A stretch of 64,000 nt of DNA from Symbiodinium natans. Its lineage: Eukaryota; Sar; Dinophyceae; Suessiales; Symbiodiniaceae. The notes beneath the pieces are model-generated. The model saw only the letters and a program-made list of their open reading frames with translations, made no database searches and was not told the DNA's origin. The stretch spans positions 284,501-348,500 of the forward strand of contig CAJNDS010002362.1 in NCBI GenBank assembly GCA_905221605.1. Reading direction: 5' to 3'. A program made the translations under genes and the position numbers. The first letter of the stretch is position 1; each line of letters opens with the position of its first letter. Below are positions 25,759 through 36,907 of this stretch, piece by piece.

Positions 25759-26802
25759 GTGGCACTCGCGTGTCCGTGGGCAGACGGGGCCCTGGCAGCG
25801 CTGTACATGAAAGGCCTCGAGCATGTCATCAGCCACAGCGTGGTCCTTCGGCAGCACCGAAGGGGCATCGGACCATGCTTAGTTCAAGCCCTCACTCTTG
25901 CGTCACTTTCGCCAGTTGCTTTCGTTGCGTTGGCTAAGGTCCACCCAACTTGGCAGAGAACTCGGCCGCAGAACCCCGGTGACATGCATTGCGGATGGGT
26001 GTTCAGAAATCCTGGCGACCCACCACTTGCAAACAGTCTAGGCTATGGCCAGTTTGAGTGTGATGATGCGTTACTTCCCGACATCGTGAACAATTGCAAG
26101 TTCGTGAGAGACTTGTACGAGAAGTCCAACGACAAGACCGGCAAGTACAGCACGCCTGTGCTCTGGGACAAGCGAGAAGGCACCATAGTGAACAACGAGT
26201 CGATGGACATCCTGAAGATGTTCAACACGAAGTTCAACAAGTTTGCCAAGAACCCAGAGTTGGATTTGTTTCCGGCGCACCTTGCCAAAGTGACGGAGGA
26301 GGCGAATGCGTGGATCTACCCAAACATCAACAACGGCGTCTACAGATGTGGCTTTGCCAAAACCCAGGAGGCATACGACATAGCCGTGAAGGATTTGGCC
26401 GCAGCTCTTGACAAAGCGGAGAGCCTTCTGTCCAAACAGCGCTATGTGGCAGGCGATAGCTTCACGTTTATGGATCTCAGACTCTTCATGACCCTCGTAC
26501 GCTTCGACCCTGTCTATGTGGTTTACTTCAAGACCAATGTGGGCACCATCGAAAGTAACTACCCGAACCTGTTCAACTACATCAAGGACATTTACCAATA
26601 TCCAGGCATGTCAAAGGCCATCAACATGAAGCACATCAAGATGCACTACTTCACCTCACATCCCGACTTAAACAAGTTTGCAATTATCCCAAAGGGCCGT
26701 GACGTGGACTTGAGTGGGCCTCACAATCGGGGAAAGACTAGCGCCCCGAGTGACGTGTCATGCTGGGCCAAGATCTTGGACTTCTTTTCGGGGCGAAAGT
26801 GA
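25759..26802 (+). CDS. Glutathionyl-hydroquinone reductase (GST Xi class)
   Basis: Reduces glutathionyl-hydroquinones with glutathione (EcfG/YqjG/ECM4 family). The first visible exon (25,759-25,842) carries the thioredoxin-fold active site ACPWA, with the catalytic Cys codon at 25,771. A 96-nt intron (25,843-25,938, GT-AG) has no stop and keeps frame, so naive translation reads through it; removing it restores SVVHPTWQRTRP, the family signature. The long second exon contains GWVF, PVLWDK..GTIVNNES, MFN..F and the C-terminal GST helices with DLRLFMTLVRFDPVY and HIKMHYFTSHP. There is no Met at the 5-prime edge: the codon at 25,759 is GTG behind a TTAAG acceptor, so at least one upstream exon is missing from this model. 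The stop is at 26,802. Confidence 0.85.
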   Translation: MALACPWADGALAALYMKGLEHVISHSVVLRQHRRGIGPCLVQALTLASLSPVAFVALAKVHPTWQRTRPQNPGDMHCGWVFRNPGDPPLANSLGYGQFECDDALLPDIVNNCKFVRDLYEKSNDKTGKYSTPVLWDKREGTIVNNESMDILKMFNTKFNKFAKNPELDLFPAHLAKVTEEANAWIYPNINNGVYRCGFAKTQEAYDIAVKDLAAALDKAESLLSKQRYVAGDSFTFMDLRLFMTLVRFDPVYVVYFKTNVGTIESNYPNLFNYIKDIYQYPGMSKAINMKHIKMHYFTSHPDLNKFAIIPKGRDVDLSGPHNRGKTSAPSDVSCWAKILDFFSGRK

Positions 26803-27600
26803 CCAGGCAAGCGTCGGCCAAGCGGATGTGCAAGTAATCGCCTTGGATACACGATGGGCAGCTTGCCAACCGAGAGTAGTAGGTCGACATCTGGTCATTT
26901 GGCCTAAGCTTGGTGAAATCAAGCAGTGGTAGTCTACCGAACCAAAACACATGCACGCTAGCGACGCGTTGTTGCACTTTTGCAGTCTTTCCTGATTGCG
27001 CAGCTTGTCTGCATCAGCATTATTCCTGCTAAAAGGCCTGCTTACTAGAGATTCCGCGCAGGCATGCCCTGTGCCCACATCCAAATTTCGGTAATGCTGC
27101 ATGGCCAAAAAGCGTTGCGTGAATGGCAGTGTGCTGACTGCTTCATGTCCAAGCCATAGAGAAGGCAAAAGACTTCCGCACGATCTTCCGCGCGTCCATT
27201 GCGTCCATGGTAGGGATCGTTGGTGTAAAACTCTTTGTGCAGGCTCCGAGGCTGGGCCCTTGGAAAGCTTCTCTGCGTCCTTCATTCTACCATTACAATC
27301 ATTACGCGTCTTCGGCTGTTTCATGCTGTTTCCAATCTTTCTCTGAGCCAGGCGGGTGACCACTCTGAGTCTAGTTCAAATGTCGCCTCAATTCCGACTG
27401 CTCGATGAGTTGGCTGATGTTGGCTGTGAGGTCAAGGTGGCCTGATCTTGCAGAGCTCTGTGCTTCCGCCGTGGCCAAAGCAATCAGCATTGAGTTCCTG
27501 ACTTGATGTATTGCAGCTTATCAAAGACAGAAGTTGCACTGGTGGTCTGGCTCACAGAGACTTAGACGCCTGGCTTAAAACAAGCATCCTTTGCAGCAAG
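26803..27600. other. Intergenic host DNA
   Basis: About 800 bp between the reductase stop and the start codon of the plastid bisphosphatase. Only shadow frames are seen. The upstream gene ends and the next starts on the same strand, as in tandem dinoflagellate gene order. No TATA-like element is evident. Confidence 0.5.
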
Positions 27601-30600
27601 ATGTCCTCGACGAAAGCAGTGGTTGGAGCTGCGATGCTTGCAAGCCCATTGGCCTTCATCGCGCCTGCAGGCTGCTTGCGATGCAGGTTTTTGTAGTGGC
27701 CTGGACATGGTTCCTGAATGCTTTGCACAGGCGCCCCGCAAGCAGTCCCTCGCGCCACCCGCCCCGCAAGCGGAACTTCTGCCACAAAAGCGAAGTTTGA
27801 CACTGCTGGCGCGGCCTTGGTGGCCACTGCTGGGCCACTCGGCCATTCAGTTCAGGCGTCAGGCATCCATTCCATACGTTGACACAAGAATCGGGGGGTG
27901 GGGGGGGGGGGGGGGGGGGGGGCAGCGTGGAAAAGGGAATAGCCAGCTTCCCCGTGCCGACCAGTCTTGAGCATCCTCGAGCTCTCGAGCTCCAGGCTGG
28001 TGGCTGCGGGCCGCCGCGGCTCTCGTCAGGTGCGACGGGCAGACGACGCCGCCTACGGCGCAGGGCGCTCAGACCCTTTCGGACACATAGTCCCCCAAAC
28101 AGCCCCGCCTCGTTGTAACTACATCGCAGACTCGGAAGCTCTTGAAGCTGCCCAGGCGTCGCACACCTCATTCTACACCGACGCAGTGGCAAAGGACAAG
28201 TACGACACCTTGGAGGAAGTCCCCAGGCCTAAAATGTGCCGAGGTGTACTGTGGGCCGCCCAATGAGATCTAGAGTTGAGGGCTAATCTTCTGGAAGGGC
28301 AGTGCCATGAACTGCCAAGGTTCTCGCAGACAAACTGAAGGACCAGAAGCTGAAGGGCATGGTGAACGAGCTTCTGGATGCGTGTGTGAAGATCACAGAG
28401 GCCGGCAGGGCTTCCTTCATGAGTTTTTTTTTGTGATTCTGTGCGCGGCTCCGCATCTTTGTACGAGGCTCTCCGGGTTAACCTAGTCACCGTCAACGAT
28501 GCCTCGAACGCTTTTGGCGACCGCCAGCTGACGGTAGATGTGATCGCCGACAATCTTCTCTGGGACCTGGCCAAGCTTCAGGGCAGCAAATTACTTTGAT
28601 TCTTACATGAACCTATGAATCTTGAGAGAGCCACGAGGATGGTCAGGTAGGTATGGATGCTTGAGTCCAACCGCACGCAGACTGAGGTCTTCAAAGTTTG
28701 TCTACGAGGCCTCTTCTGAAGAGGAGCCGGAGATTGTCAAAACCAACAGTGACGGCCAATATGTTCTCTGCTGGGATCCCTTGGATGGAAGCTCCATTGT
28801 GGAGCCTTGGCTTCACAGCTCCGCAGCTTGTTGGCGTAGTGGGCTGCTTCCACCACAACTGAGGACAACAACTGGGCCGTCGGAACGATCGTCGGCGTTT
28901 GGGACAAGTCCACTGGCCTCATCGGAGCTACTGGTCGTGACCAGGCAAGCCCCGGCTGCAAGAACAAAGCGCAGTTCCAGCATGCCACACATGAGACCGG
29001 AGTACAGTTCAAGTAATGCTAGGAGCCACCGAGTAAGTTGTGCTTGCAGGTGTCTGGTCAGGGCCTGGCTTTTGCAACGAGGTATTGTTTTTTGAAGCAT
29101 CCAAGAAGAGCCGCCGCGCAGAGCAGAATCGAAACAATACAAAGCCAGCCAGGAAAACTGCAAACGCAAAAAGCAAAAGCATGGAGATATGAACTAGCAC
29201 CCCAGATCTTCTAGACCTGTGTATGTGCCGTGCGTGTAGCAGCTTGGGTGCACAGTGCCCAGATCCGTGTAACAAACACATGCCGATGTACTGCATCAGG
29301 GAAAAATCAAGCCATGTCCATGCACGCGCGCGAGGTGATGAGCCTCGTGGCTCTCTATGGCCCGCGAACCACGGCTCCTTTGGCACAAACAAGCCGCGTG
29401 ATGTCGCTGCCACGTCATGTAAAGTGCCGAGCATGTGCAAGCAGGTTTTCATCACCCTGGATGACGGCGTCTACGAGTTCACGCTGGGAGACGGCAACGA
29501 GTGGATCTGCTCCCGTGATAAGATTCAGATCAAGCCTGAGTGCAAGATCTTCGCGCCCGCGAATATGCGTGCAGCTCAAGAAGTGGATGGATACAACAAC
29601 CTGATCCAGCACTACATGACCAACAAGTTCACGCTGCGTTACACTGGTGGTGCCTTGGGTGCAATGGGTCGTCATATTTTGAAGCTTGAAGTTGCGTCAC
29701 CAGATATCACCCGAGCCGTGAACCGCAAGGCCTGGTGCCTGATGTTTGCCAGCAGTTCACCAAGGGCCAGGGTGTGTTCACCAACCCGACTTCCAAGGCT
29801 TTGGCTGCGTCCTTCCTAGACAATCCTAAACATGGCTACAGTAGGGCAGGAGGGTCCTGCAGGGGCAGTTGCGCCAGTTACACGACGCTCTTTGCAGGCG
29901 TCCCCAGCAAAGCTGCGCTTGGCCTTTGAGGTCAGCATCGCGGAAGTTGCTGTGCGTCCCCATGTGCTTGCACTTGTTTACATACATCTGCCCCCAATTG
30001 CAGTCTTCGCTGATGTATCAGCACATATAGGCGACTTCAGTCAGCCGTGTTTCTGTTTCTGCTGCAGTGCCATCTGCACAGCACCCGCAGCTAGCTGCAC
30101 TTCGACTTGGGGGCTGCGCACCAATGATCATGAGTGTTGAGTTCTCGTCATGTTGGATGCAGGCTGCCCCGTTTGGCCGACTTGTGGAGATGTCAGGCCA
30201 GATACTTTTAAGCATTGCCCGCGGGGGTTGAAGCTGGAAACAGCAGTGGTGGTTGGCCGATCAGCCCCTGAACGCTGTAATTGGAGATGCTGGGGCATAC
30301 TGTGCATTCGCAAGGTGGCAAGACCTCGGATGGCGTGAGCGGCAACAGTGTCCTGGACCAGCATGTTCTTGAGCGTGGTGGGTGAATGAGGCTCTCGCTA
30401 TTCCGGCGCTTGAGACATCATGGCATCCTACGCAGGACATGAAGATCACCGCGGTGGACCAGCGAACTGCTTTGGCCATCGGATCAGCCCAGGAGCTGTT
30501 CGGTTTGTAGGCATCTCCATACCTGAGTTCGGAGATGTTAGATGTTTGTCAAAGCACTGTTAGGAGTTTTTTGAAGGGTATTGTGGTCCTGCTCAGGAGG

Positions 30601-30635
30601 TGGAGCGTTTCAACGACATGGTTCTGCAGAAGTGA
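27601..30635 (+). CDS. Plastid sedoheptulose-1,7-bisphosphatase-like
   Basis: FBPase/SBPase-family Calvin cycle enzyme split into about fifteen exons. Exon 1 (27,601-27,670) encodes a hydrophobic leader ending in AFIAPA, typical of dinoflagellate plastid signal peptides. A 60-nt GC-AG intron leads to a Ser/Thr/Ala/Arg-rich transit part (27,731-~27,855). Mature exons found: ~28,130-28,218; 28,320-28,400; 28,468-~28,590 (AFGDRQLTVD); ~28,690-28,799 (WDPLDGSSIV, metal site); 28,864-28,944 (VGTIVGVW..TGRDQ); 29,335-~29,375 (LYGPRTT); ~29,440-29,649 (LRYTGG); 29,730-29,797 (QGVFTNPTS); 29,898-29,930; 30,163-30,196 (AAPFGRLVE); 30,315-30,355; 30,436-30,492 (VDQRTALAIGSAQ); 30,597-30,635 with TGA. 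Most junctions join in phase; the one after 28,590 is unresolved. DPLDGSSIV favours SBPase over FBPase (usually DPLDGSSNID). Substrate preference is inferred. Confidence 0.85.
27893..27922 (+). repeat. G homopolymer run in an intron
   Basis: G6, one T, then 23 G, inside the second intron of the bisphosphatase gene. A matching C run occurs at 37,958-37,975. Lengths may be affected by sequencing. Confidence 0.9.
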
Positions 30636-33600
30636 GTATTTTCATAGAGAAGTGAGGGCGGAGCGCAGCTCCAGCCCAATCTGCATCTTATGCCATGCTG
30701 AATCTTGATAATCTTTGAATCTGTTTGACTTACAGTTTCATTTCTCCCACGATTTTGGTACTGCCCTGAGGAGCTTCAGGGACCGTTGCAAGCAAGAGCG
30801 TGTCTGCCCCGATGCCGAAAACAAGCACACCAGCGACCTTCCCTAACTGTATCAGGCTGTATTGACGCCGGGAGCCCCCTGACAGTAAAGAAGCCGATGA
30901 TCTGTCAAGCACCCCTTCCCGGAAGGTTCTGGCTTCACTGAAGATCAAAAGTCTAGGTATTCTAGGGCAGACACTGAGAGGCGATAAGGTTGAAGGACTG
31001 CTCGAGTGATGGGGGCCGCTGTTAGCTCTAGAGGCCAAGGGTATCAAGCCAACTTGGGCGATCAGAACGCAATCCCGGACGTCAGATTGAACAGCTGATA
31101 CTTGCAGCCCAGCCAGCCTGCGGTTATGAAGAGTCTCAAGTCGGGCACCAAACTTTCATGCCTTCCGGAAGCATCCGGAAGCTCGTGCTCAGGTCCGCCG
31201 TGCAACGGCAGGCCAAAGTGAGGACTGGAATATGCGGGAAGGGAGGGCGTAGGAGTTGCAGGAGGACTGGCTTGGCCTGGTGTGTGTGTATATATATATA
31301 TATTATGCCTGTGTCTCCTGTGTCTTGTGTGACGTGTGTGACTTGTCTAGTGCAAAGCTGCCTCGTCAGCCAACTATGTGATCATGGGCGCTGAAGCTTC
31401 AGCTGTTCAAGCAGAGCCCAGCGCGTGAGGAGCCCGGCGATTGGACTGCTGACTGCTGTTGGCCTGTAGGTGGTGAGGACCATCCATGCTTGCCAAAAAG
31501 CGCCTAGCAGCGATAGCATTTCCAAACTTCATCTAGTCATAGTGGCCGGAGTCACAACACAGCCACTAGCTGCAGCGCTGCTCCACATGTAAGAAAGCAT
31601 TGTGGACAGCCCTCGACAATTTGCGGCTTTTACATGAGAGGATGCAGTGGCGCGGCTGGGTGCCCGGGTGCCCTTCTTTGGGAAAGCGCCACTCTCAGAG
31701 CATTTGGCCATCCTGCACAGATAAAGAGAATGGCAAGCTCTGTTCAATGCTGTTCTCCTTGCACACTGCTCGTCCATACACAGCCGAGGCCTTAGTTCCC
31801 TCTGCGGAAGTCACCGCTGACAAGCTTTCAGAGGGCAGCTTGTGGTGTCCGGAGGCAATCCAACGGCTGCAGGTGCTGCAAGGGCTGTGCGGTGGCTCAA
31901 AGCATCCATTGCCAGGACGCTTGCCTGACGTATGATGCATCCCGAGAGAAGGCATCATTGGCTGTTAGACTCTGAGAGGCCTTGAGAGGGGTGTGTTGAT
32001 GTGTGTATCCACCGACGATTCTCGAGCCGAGGTCCTCTATCGGAGAGGATGTCGTGAGAAGGCACGGCAGAGACTGGTAGACAAGCACTCCTGAATTCCT
32101 TGTAAGTGAAGAATCTCGGGTGTATGTCATGCCTCACGTCGCCTTGAAGTGAATGGCGCTCGATGCTACCAGTCCACACGCAGCACACCGGAAAGGTACT
32201 GCAAAATCTCGGAGCCTCCAGCGAGGAGGATCTCAAGGCACTAGTCCAAGTCGGCCCCCTGCCTGCCCTGCCTGTGATGTTGAGGCGTTTTTGCTTGTGG
32301 TAACCTTCGCCGATTCGCTACCTGCCGGTGACCTTCCAAGCTTGCCCCTGCAGGGTCCAAGCACGCTACCTCCAGATGCGAAGGCCCATGGCGTTGCACA
32401 ACGGTCACGGCGCAGGAAAATCTGCTTGCAGCGAGCGATAGCGAGCTGCAAGACGCATTTGGTTTCGAAGCATTTGTCCACGCATCGTGGAGGCCTTTAG
32501 CAGAGGAGGTGCAGCTCTGCAGCGGCCAGAGCTGTGCTAAACAAGCAGCTGTTTCGTCGTTACGCGTTGCTGTTGCTTGTGTTCTCTCTTTTTTCACCTT
32601 ATGCTCACTTTGTTGCGCCATGTGGCGCCCATGATCTCCACAGGCCTCGGTCCTGGCTTCTCGCCCGGGAACTCCTAGCAGTGATGCTGGGGGTGACTTG
32701 GCATATGATATGAGAATAGCACCATATGATTCCTCTGAGACTTCGTTGTGAAGGCTGGAGCTGGGACCTTCGATGCGCGGAGCAGAGTTGGCAACCCAGA
32801 GCAGTCAAAAGCCTCTCAGCGGCCTCAGCGTAGACCTGAGCAAAACCAGAGAACGCAGAAACGAATCAAAGCGAAAGATCGTGTGAGGCCAGTTCTCTTA
32901 AGCAAATCGTTTCAGAAGGAGCCCGGTCGAAGACAGAGGTCCAAGCAACGACTTATGTCCGAACGATCGAAGCATCGAAATATGGGAGAAAAATAACACC
33001 TGCATAAGTGGCGCAGAGGAGGGGCCCTCAGGGGGGACCCTCCTCCAGTGGCACATGTTGTTGATGCCCTTGCCTCCTTGTGCTTCTGTGGAGGCCAGTG
33101 TCCCTGAATTCTGCAGGGCACTTCATATGGTTTGATTTGATTTGCTCATTCCGACAGTAACAATGAAAATCTTTATTGCGATAAGGCCCCCACCACGGAA
33201 TTTTTGTCAGGTTTGGTGTCAACAGACAGGCTGCCGGCTATATATAAGTCAACTACGGTCGTGCATCTCAAGATGCGCTACTGTAAGCCTTTCGAATCCC
33301 ATCGGAAATCATGGGAAGACTTCTCAACAGGCTTTTTTTTCAAGTCAGACGGCTGAAGGATAGGTCTCTCCAGATTCCCATCTCGGCTTGAAGCTGCTCT
33401 TTCCTCTGTGAACGTGTCGTTTGAGCAGGACGGCGGTTCTAGATTGTTCCCGGGATCTTGAACGTACCTGCCCAGCAGCTGTCTGTCCTGTCTTGCGAAT
33501 TGCTAGCTTTACCTCTAGCTCGCAGCCTGCGAACATCTGCCAACACCAGCTTTTGGAGCTCTATGTTCGAAGTTTCATATCAATGTGGGTTTGTCTCTTG

Positions 33601-34734
33601 GACGAGAACAAGCACTACGAGACGGCTAACCGAACTATGGGCTTTCGCCCGGTGAAGATTTGCAGTGTGCCCACCAGTCTTTTCAGAACCCCGACGTGCT
33701 CAACCTCACGTGCGTGATCCCGAATGCCTTGCCTCTCAAAGCAGCAAGCAACGATCATCAAGGGATGGACCCAAACTCTTTACAGGCTTCTTTCTGTTCT
33801 GCGCAGATGTCAGATTTGGATTCCTACTGCCGGCCGAGCGCGACATGGCATTCCACACACATCAAACAACATACGGTGTCACATGCCTTGAATTGCGCTG
33901 CAGATAAATCCAACAAACATCTCCTCGCACAAAATTCAACCTCGACGGGAGAAGCTGATTACAAGTACAAGTTCGAGAAACTGTCGATTGGGCTTTTGAT
34001 AGGCAAATGTTGAAATGCAGGGTCCCTGCAAGTTTGGACAGTTCCATCAACACTCCGATGAAACTGCGGCTTTTTTGGTGTTGAACGCGGATCGTTTTGA
34101 ACAACCGGCGAAAAGTCACCTGGATGTATGCATGATCGGCACGCATTGGTGCAAGTCAGGCAGCCATCATTGAGATGATGCTGGACTGCAGATGGGGTTG
34201 AGCTGCACTTGCAGTGCAAAAGCTGGTGACAAAGCAGACATTTTTGTAAACAACATCTCAGGTTTAGCCATTTCGGCATTCCTGAACAGGTGATAGCTGG
34301 CGTGGCCCTCACACTGAAGTTGGTCCATGTCTTGCAACATGCAAAATTTCTGAGTCACATCAGCTGACAGTGCCAAGCTAGGTTGGGAGTCCGAGATTGG
34401 CGGTGCCCTTTTCGAGGCTTTGGAGGCAGAGACAACGGAGCACCCAATGTGAATTCACAGAAGCTAACTAAGGGCAATCTTGTTATTGTGGGAAGCTCCG
34501 GGAATCAAAGAGAGCCCATGCGGCCTGGGGTTTTTGGCGGGTTGGGAGGAGAGAGGGAATTTCAATAGTTTTGACTGAAGTGAAGAATCTCTAGCGTGAG
34601 GCGTTTTACATGTATGCAAGCATCTCGAATCAGTTGAATCATCATCGAACATATCGAAACCTTAAAGAGCGTGGCATGGCAACAGCAGAAAATGTCACGG
34701 GGTCTTTTGGTATGTCCATAGGTACCCTCTAGGT

Positions 34735-34830
34735 GGGAGTTTACGAGAGTAAAGGACGCTAATATAGACCCCCAAATAGTAGGATTCTCTTCGAAAAAGG
34801 ACCCCAATAAGGTACCCCCGAAGTTCGGAA
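34735..34830 (-). repeat. Dispersed repeat, copy 2 (inverted)
   Basis: On the reverse strand this matches the block at about 13,845-13,935: ATTGGGGTCCTTTTTCG, then CTATTTGGGGGT and ATATTAG in the same order and similar spacing. Identity was judged by eye. Confidence 0.5.
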
Positions 34831-34969
34831 TCCCCCAGGTCATCTCCCGATGGCAAAGAGCAGAACCCTAAGCCAGGCCTCCACTATCCTCGAGGCGCAG
34901 AAGGCCGCGAGAGGAAGCTGGAGGAAGAGCAAGGCCGGTCTTGAGACATTGCGATCAGAAGAGACCGAA

Positions 34970-35085
34970 GAGTAGTAAGAATCGACATCGTAAGATTAGT
35001 ACTGGTAGTCATAATCGCAGCAATAAGAATACTAGTGAAAAAGAAGTAAATAGTAGCAGCAAGAATAACAGTAGGAATGAGGTTC
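34970..35085 (+). repeat. Degenerate AGT/AAT trinucleotide tract
   Basis: Three-base periodic AGT, AAT, AAG and AGC units, similar in composition to 14,059-14,142 and on the same strand. Probably a decayed microsatellite. Confidence 0.65.
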
Positions 35086-35178
35086 GAGAAACCGACTGCG
35101 GCATCGTTTGGCTCTTGAGCTCCGTGAGAAACTCGGCCTCGCGGCTGTTTGTTGAAGCCAGTAGGTTCGCTTATTCTT

Positions 35179-35201
35179 GGGTTTAGGGTTTAGGGTTTAG
35201 G
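35179..35201 (+). repeat. Interstitial telomere-type repeat
   Basis: GGG followed by TTTAGGG TTTAGGG TTTAGG, three units in all. No neighbouring gene is recognised. Confidence 0.9.
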
Positions 35202-36646
35202 ACCACATCTTGGGATTCTGCTTTGCAGTTTACTCGGCCATGCAATGACCACTTCTGCCTCGAGATGGTCCACGTATCGTCAAGACAAGCATGACTGCCA
35301 AATGTATCCACCATTCTCAACGACTTATGCCGGATGAGTGTCTCTGCTTCCTTGATTGGTCCGAAGCAGCTTTTTTTACTTGACCTCATTCATCACACCT
35401 CTCTGTCGCAGAAGCAGACTTCAAACCCTTGTCCCTCCTGTCGTCGCTAACCAAAGTATCTCAAGAAGGAGTCCATTCTGAAAGAACAGACTCACCAAGT
35501 TTGGCAGGAGCTGTAGTTAAGTCCACAGACCGGGTGACGACACTTGTCTTGTTCGCGGATGCTAGTACCATGTGAGTGACTTCCTGCAGGAGTGAAAGCA
35601 GTCCGACTCTCGAGAGTCACCACAAGACTGCAAAAACGAAAGCCATCCACCTCTACTTAGCACCCGTGACTTCAAAAAAAGAGACATACAGCGCTGGAAA
35701 GAGGGGCCGTCCATGACTGACATGTCACGTGCTAGTCCTGCTGCCAGGTAGCGATGGCTGCAGCTGGCGGCGGGCTTGTCTTAGCCATCACCGGCGGCCT
35801 TGCAGCAAGCTGCCGAGCTGGCGCTGTGCTGGTGAGCAGGAAAGATTAGGGACTTAGCGTCGCAGCGTCAGGCGCCCATTGTTGCCCCAGCCTTGGCAAC
35901 AGGTGCCGGACCCTCAGGCGAGCGCCAGAGTATGTACAGTGCATCTCACCGTGAGCCTCGGCGCCAGACAAGGCGGCGGCAGTGGGAGCACAGGCAGCGG
36001 CAGTTGGTGCTGCAGTCGGCTTGGGCCACTGAGTGTTGGTTCATCATGGGCGCTTCATCCAAGTTCAGGTGCTTTACAGAACCCAGGAAACATGAGGGCA
36101 TGACATCATTGTTATCCATGCGTCATTCAGAGCTCGCGCTCTACCAAGGCTTAACACAAGCTGGCGTGCTGGTTGGAGGCTCGGCAGTGGGCTGGGGATG
36201 TTGGCCTGGCTGAGAAGTTAACGGGACACTGATGATGCGGCTGCTCATGTACAAAGTTAGGCTAGTGGAGTCCCAGCATGTGCATATGCGGAACAAGACC
36301 AGCAGCTTTCAATGGCACCAGTCGGCCCAACAGCAAGGTGCCATCAGTGGCTTGGGAGTCGGTTTGGGCTCCATCCTGGCCTCACTGGGTGTGGATGCCC
36401 AGCTTCCACGAGAAGGTGGAGAGTTTTGATGGTCGGGTCCTTCTTTGCTTGTTGGGTTCTGTAGGAACAGCCGGCGCCGTCGCCTTGTTCGGTGCAACAG
36501 GCTGCTGCTCATCTCGTCAATTCCTGACACGGGAAACGCTGGGAAAGCATGATGCAGGAGCTGGGCTGACCGGCTGGAAGATGTCCAAGCGATGGGGGGA
36601 CCTGGAGGCGACTTCATCTTCCAAAGCACCCTGAAGGCCAAAAAGG

Positions 36647-36658
36647 TTTTGGCTCAAG
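36647..36658 (+). other. Possible relict of dinoflagellate spliced leader
   Basis: TTTTGGCTCAAG is identical to the last 12 nt of the dinoflagellate trans-spliced leader. The next base upstream differs (G instead of A), so only a 12-nt match is present. Relict leaders mark genes that re-entered the genome from mRNA. An ATG lies 30 nt downstream and an acidic open frame follows at 36,719-36,907. A chance match cannot be excluded. Confidence 0.3.
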
Positions 36659-36718
36659 CACTGTAGAGCCAGAAGCTGACGTCCAGCATGTTCTCCAGGC
36701 TGGTTCACATGCGGAAGG

Positions 36719-36907
36719 ATGGTTGCGTTGACGTGGCATGTGGAAGCATGCGCTCAAACCCTGGAGACCGGTATTGAAGCATCGACGCAAACAGAAGAAG
36801 CCAAACCTGAGCTTTGTGACACCAAGCTCGAGGATGACCAAGGCCACGCTTCCTCAACGGAACCTATCGACTTGGCATGGACAACACTCTACAAGAATAT
36901 AATATGA
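36719..36907 (+). CDS. Candidate exon, acidic unknown protein
   Basis: Open for 62 codons and acidic in the middle (ETGIEASTQTEEAKPEL), ending in TGA at 36,905-36,907. The composition is unlike the surrounding shadow frames. The codon at 36,719 need not be the start; the frame is open slightly further upstream. No family is recognised. Confidence 0.3.
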   Translation: MVALTWHVEACAQTLETGIEASTQTEEAKPELCDTKLEDDQGHASSTEPIDLAWTTLYKNII

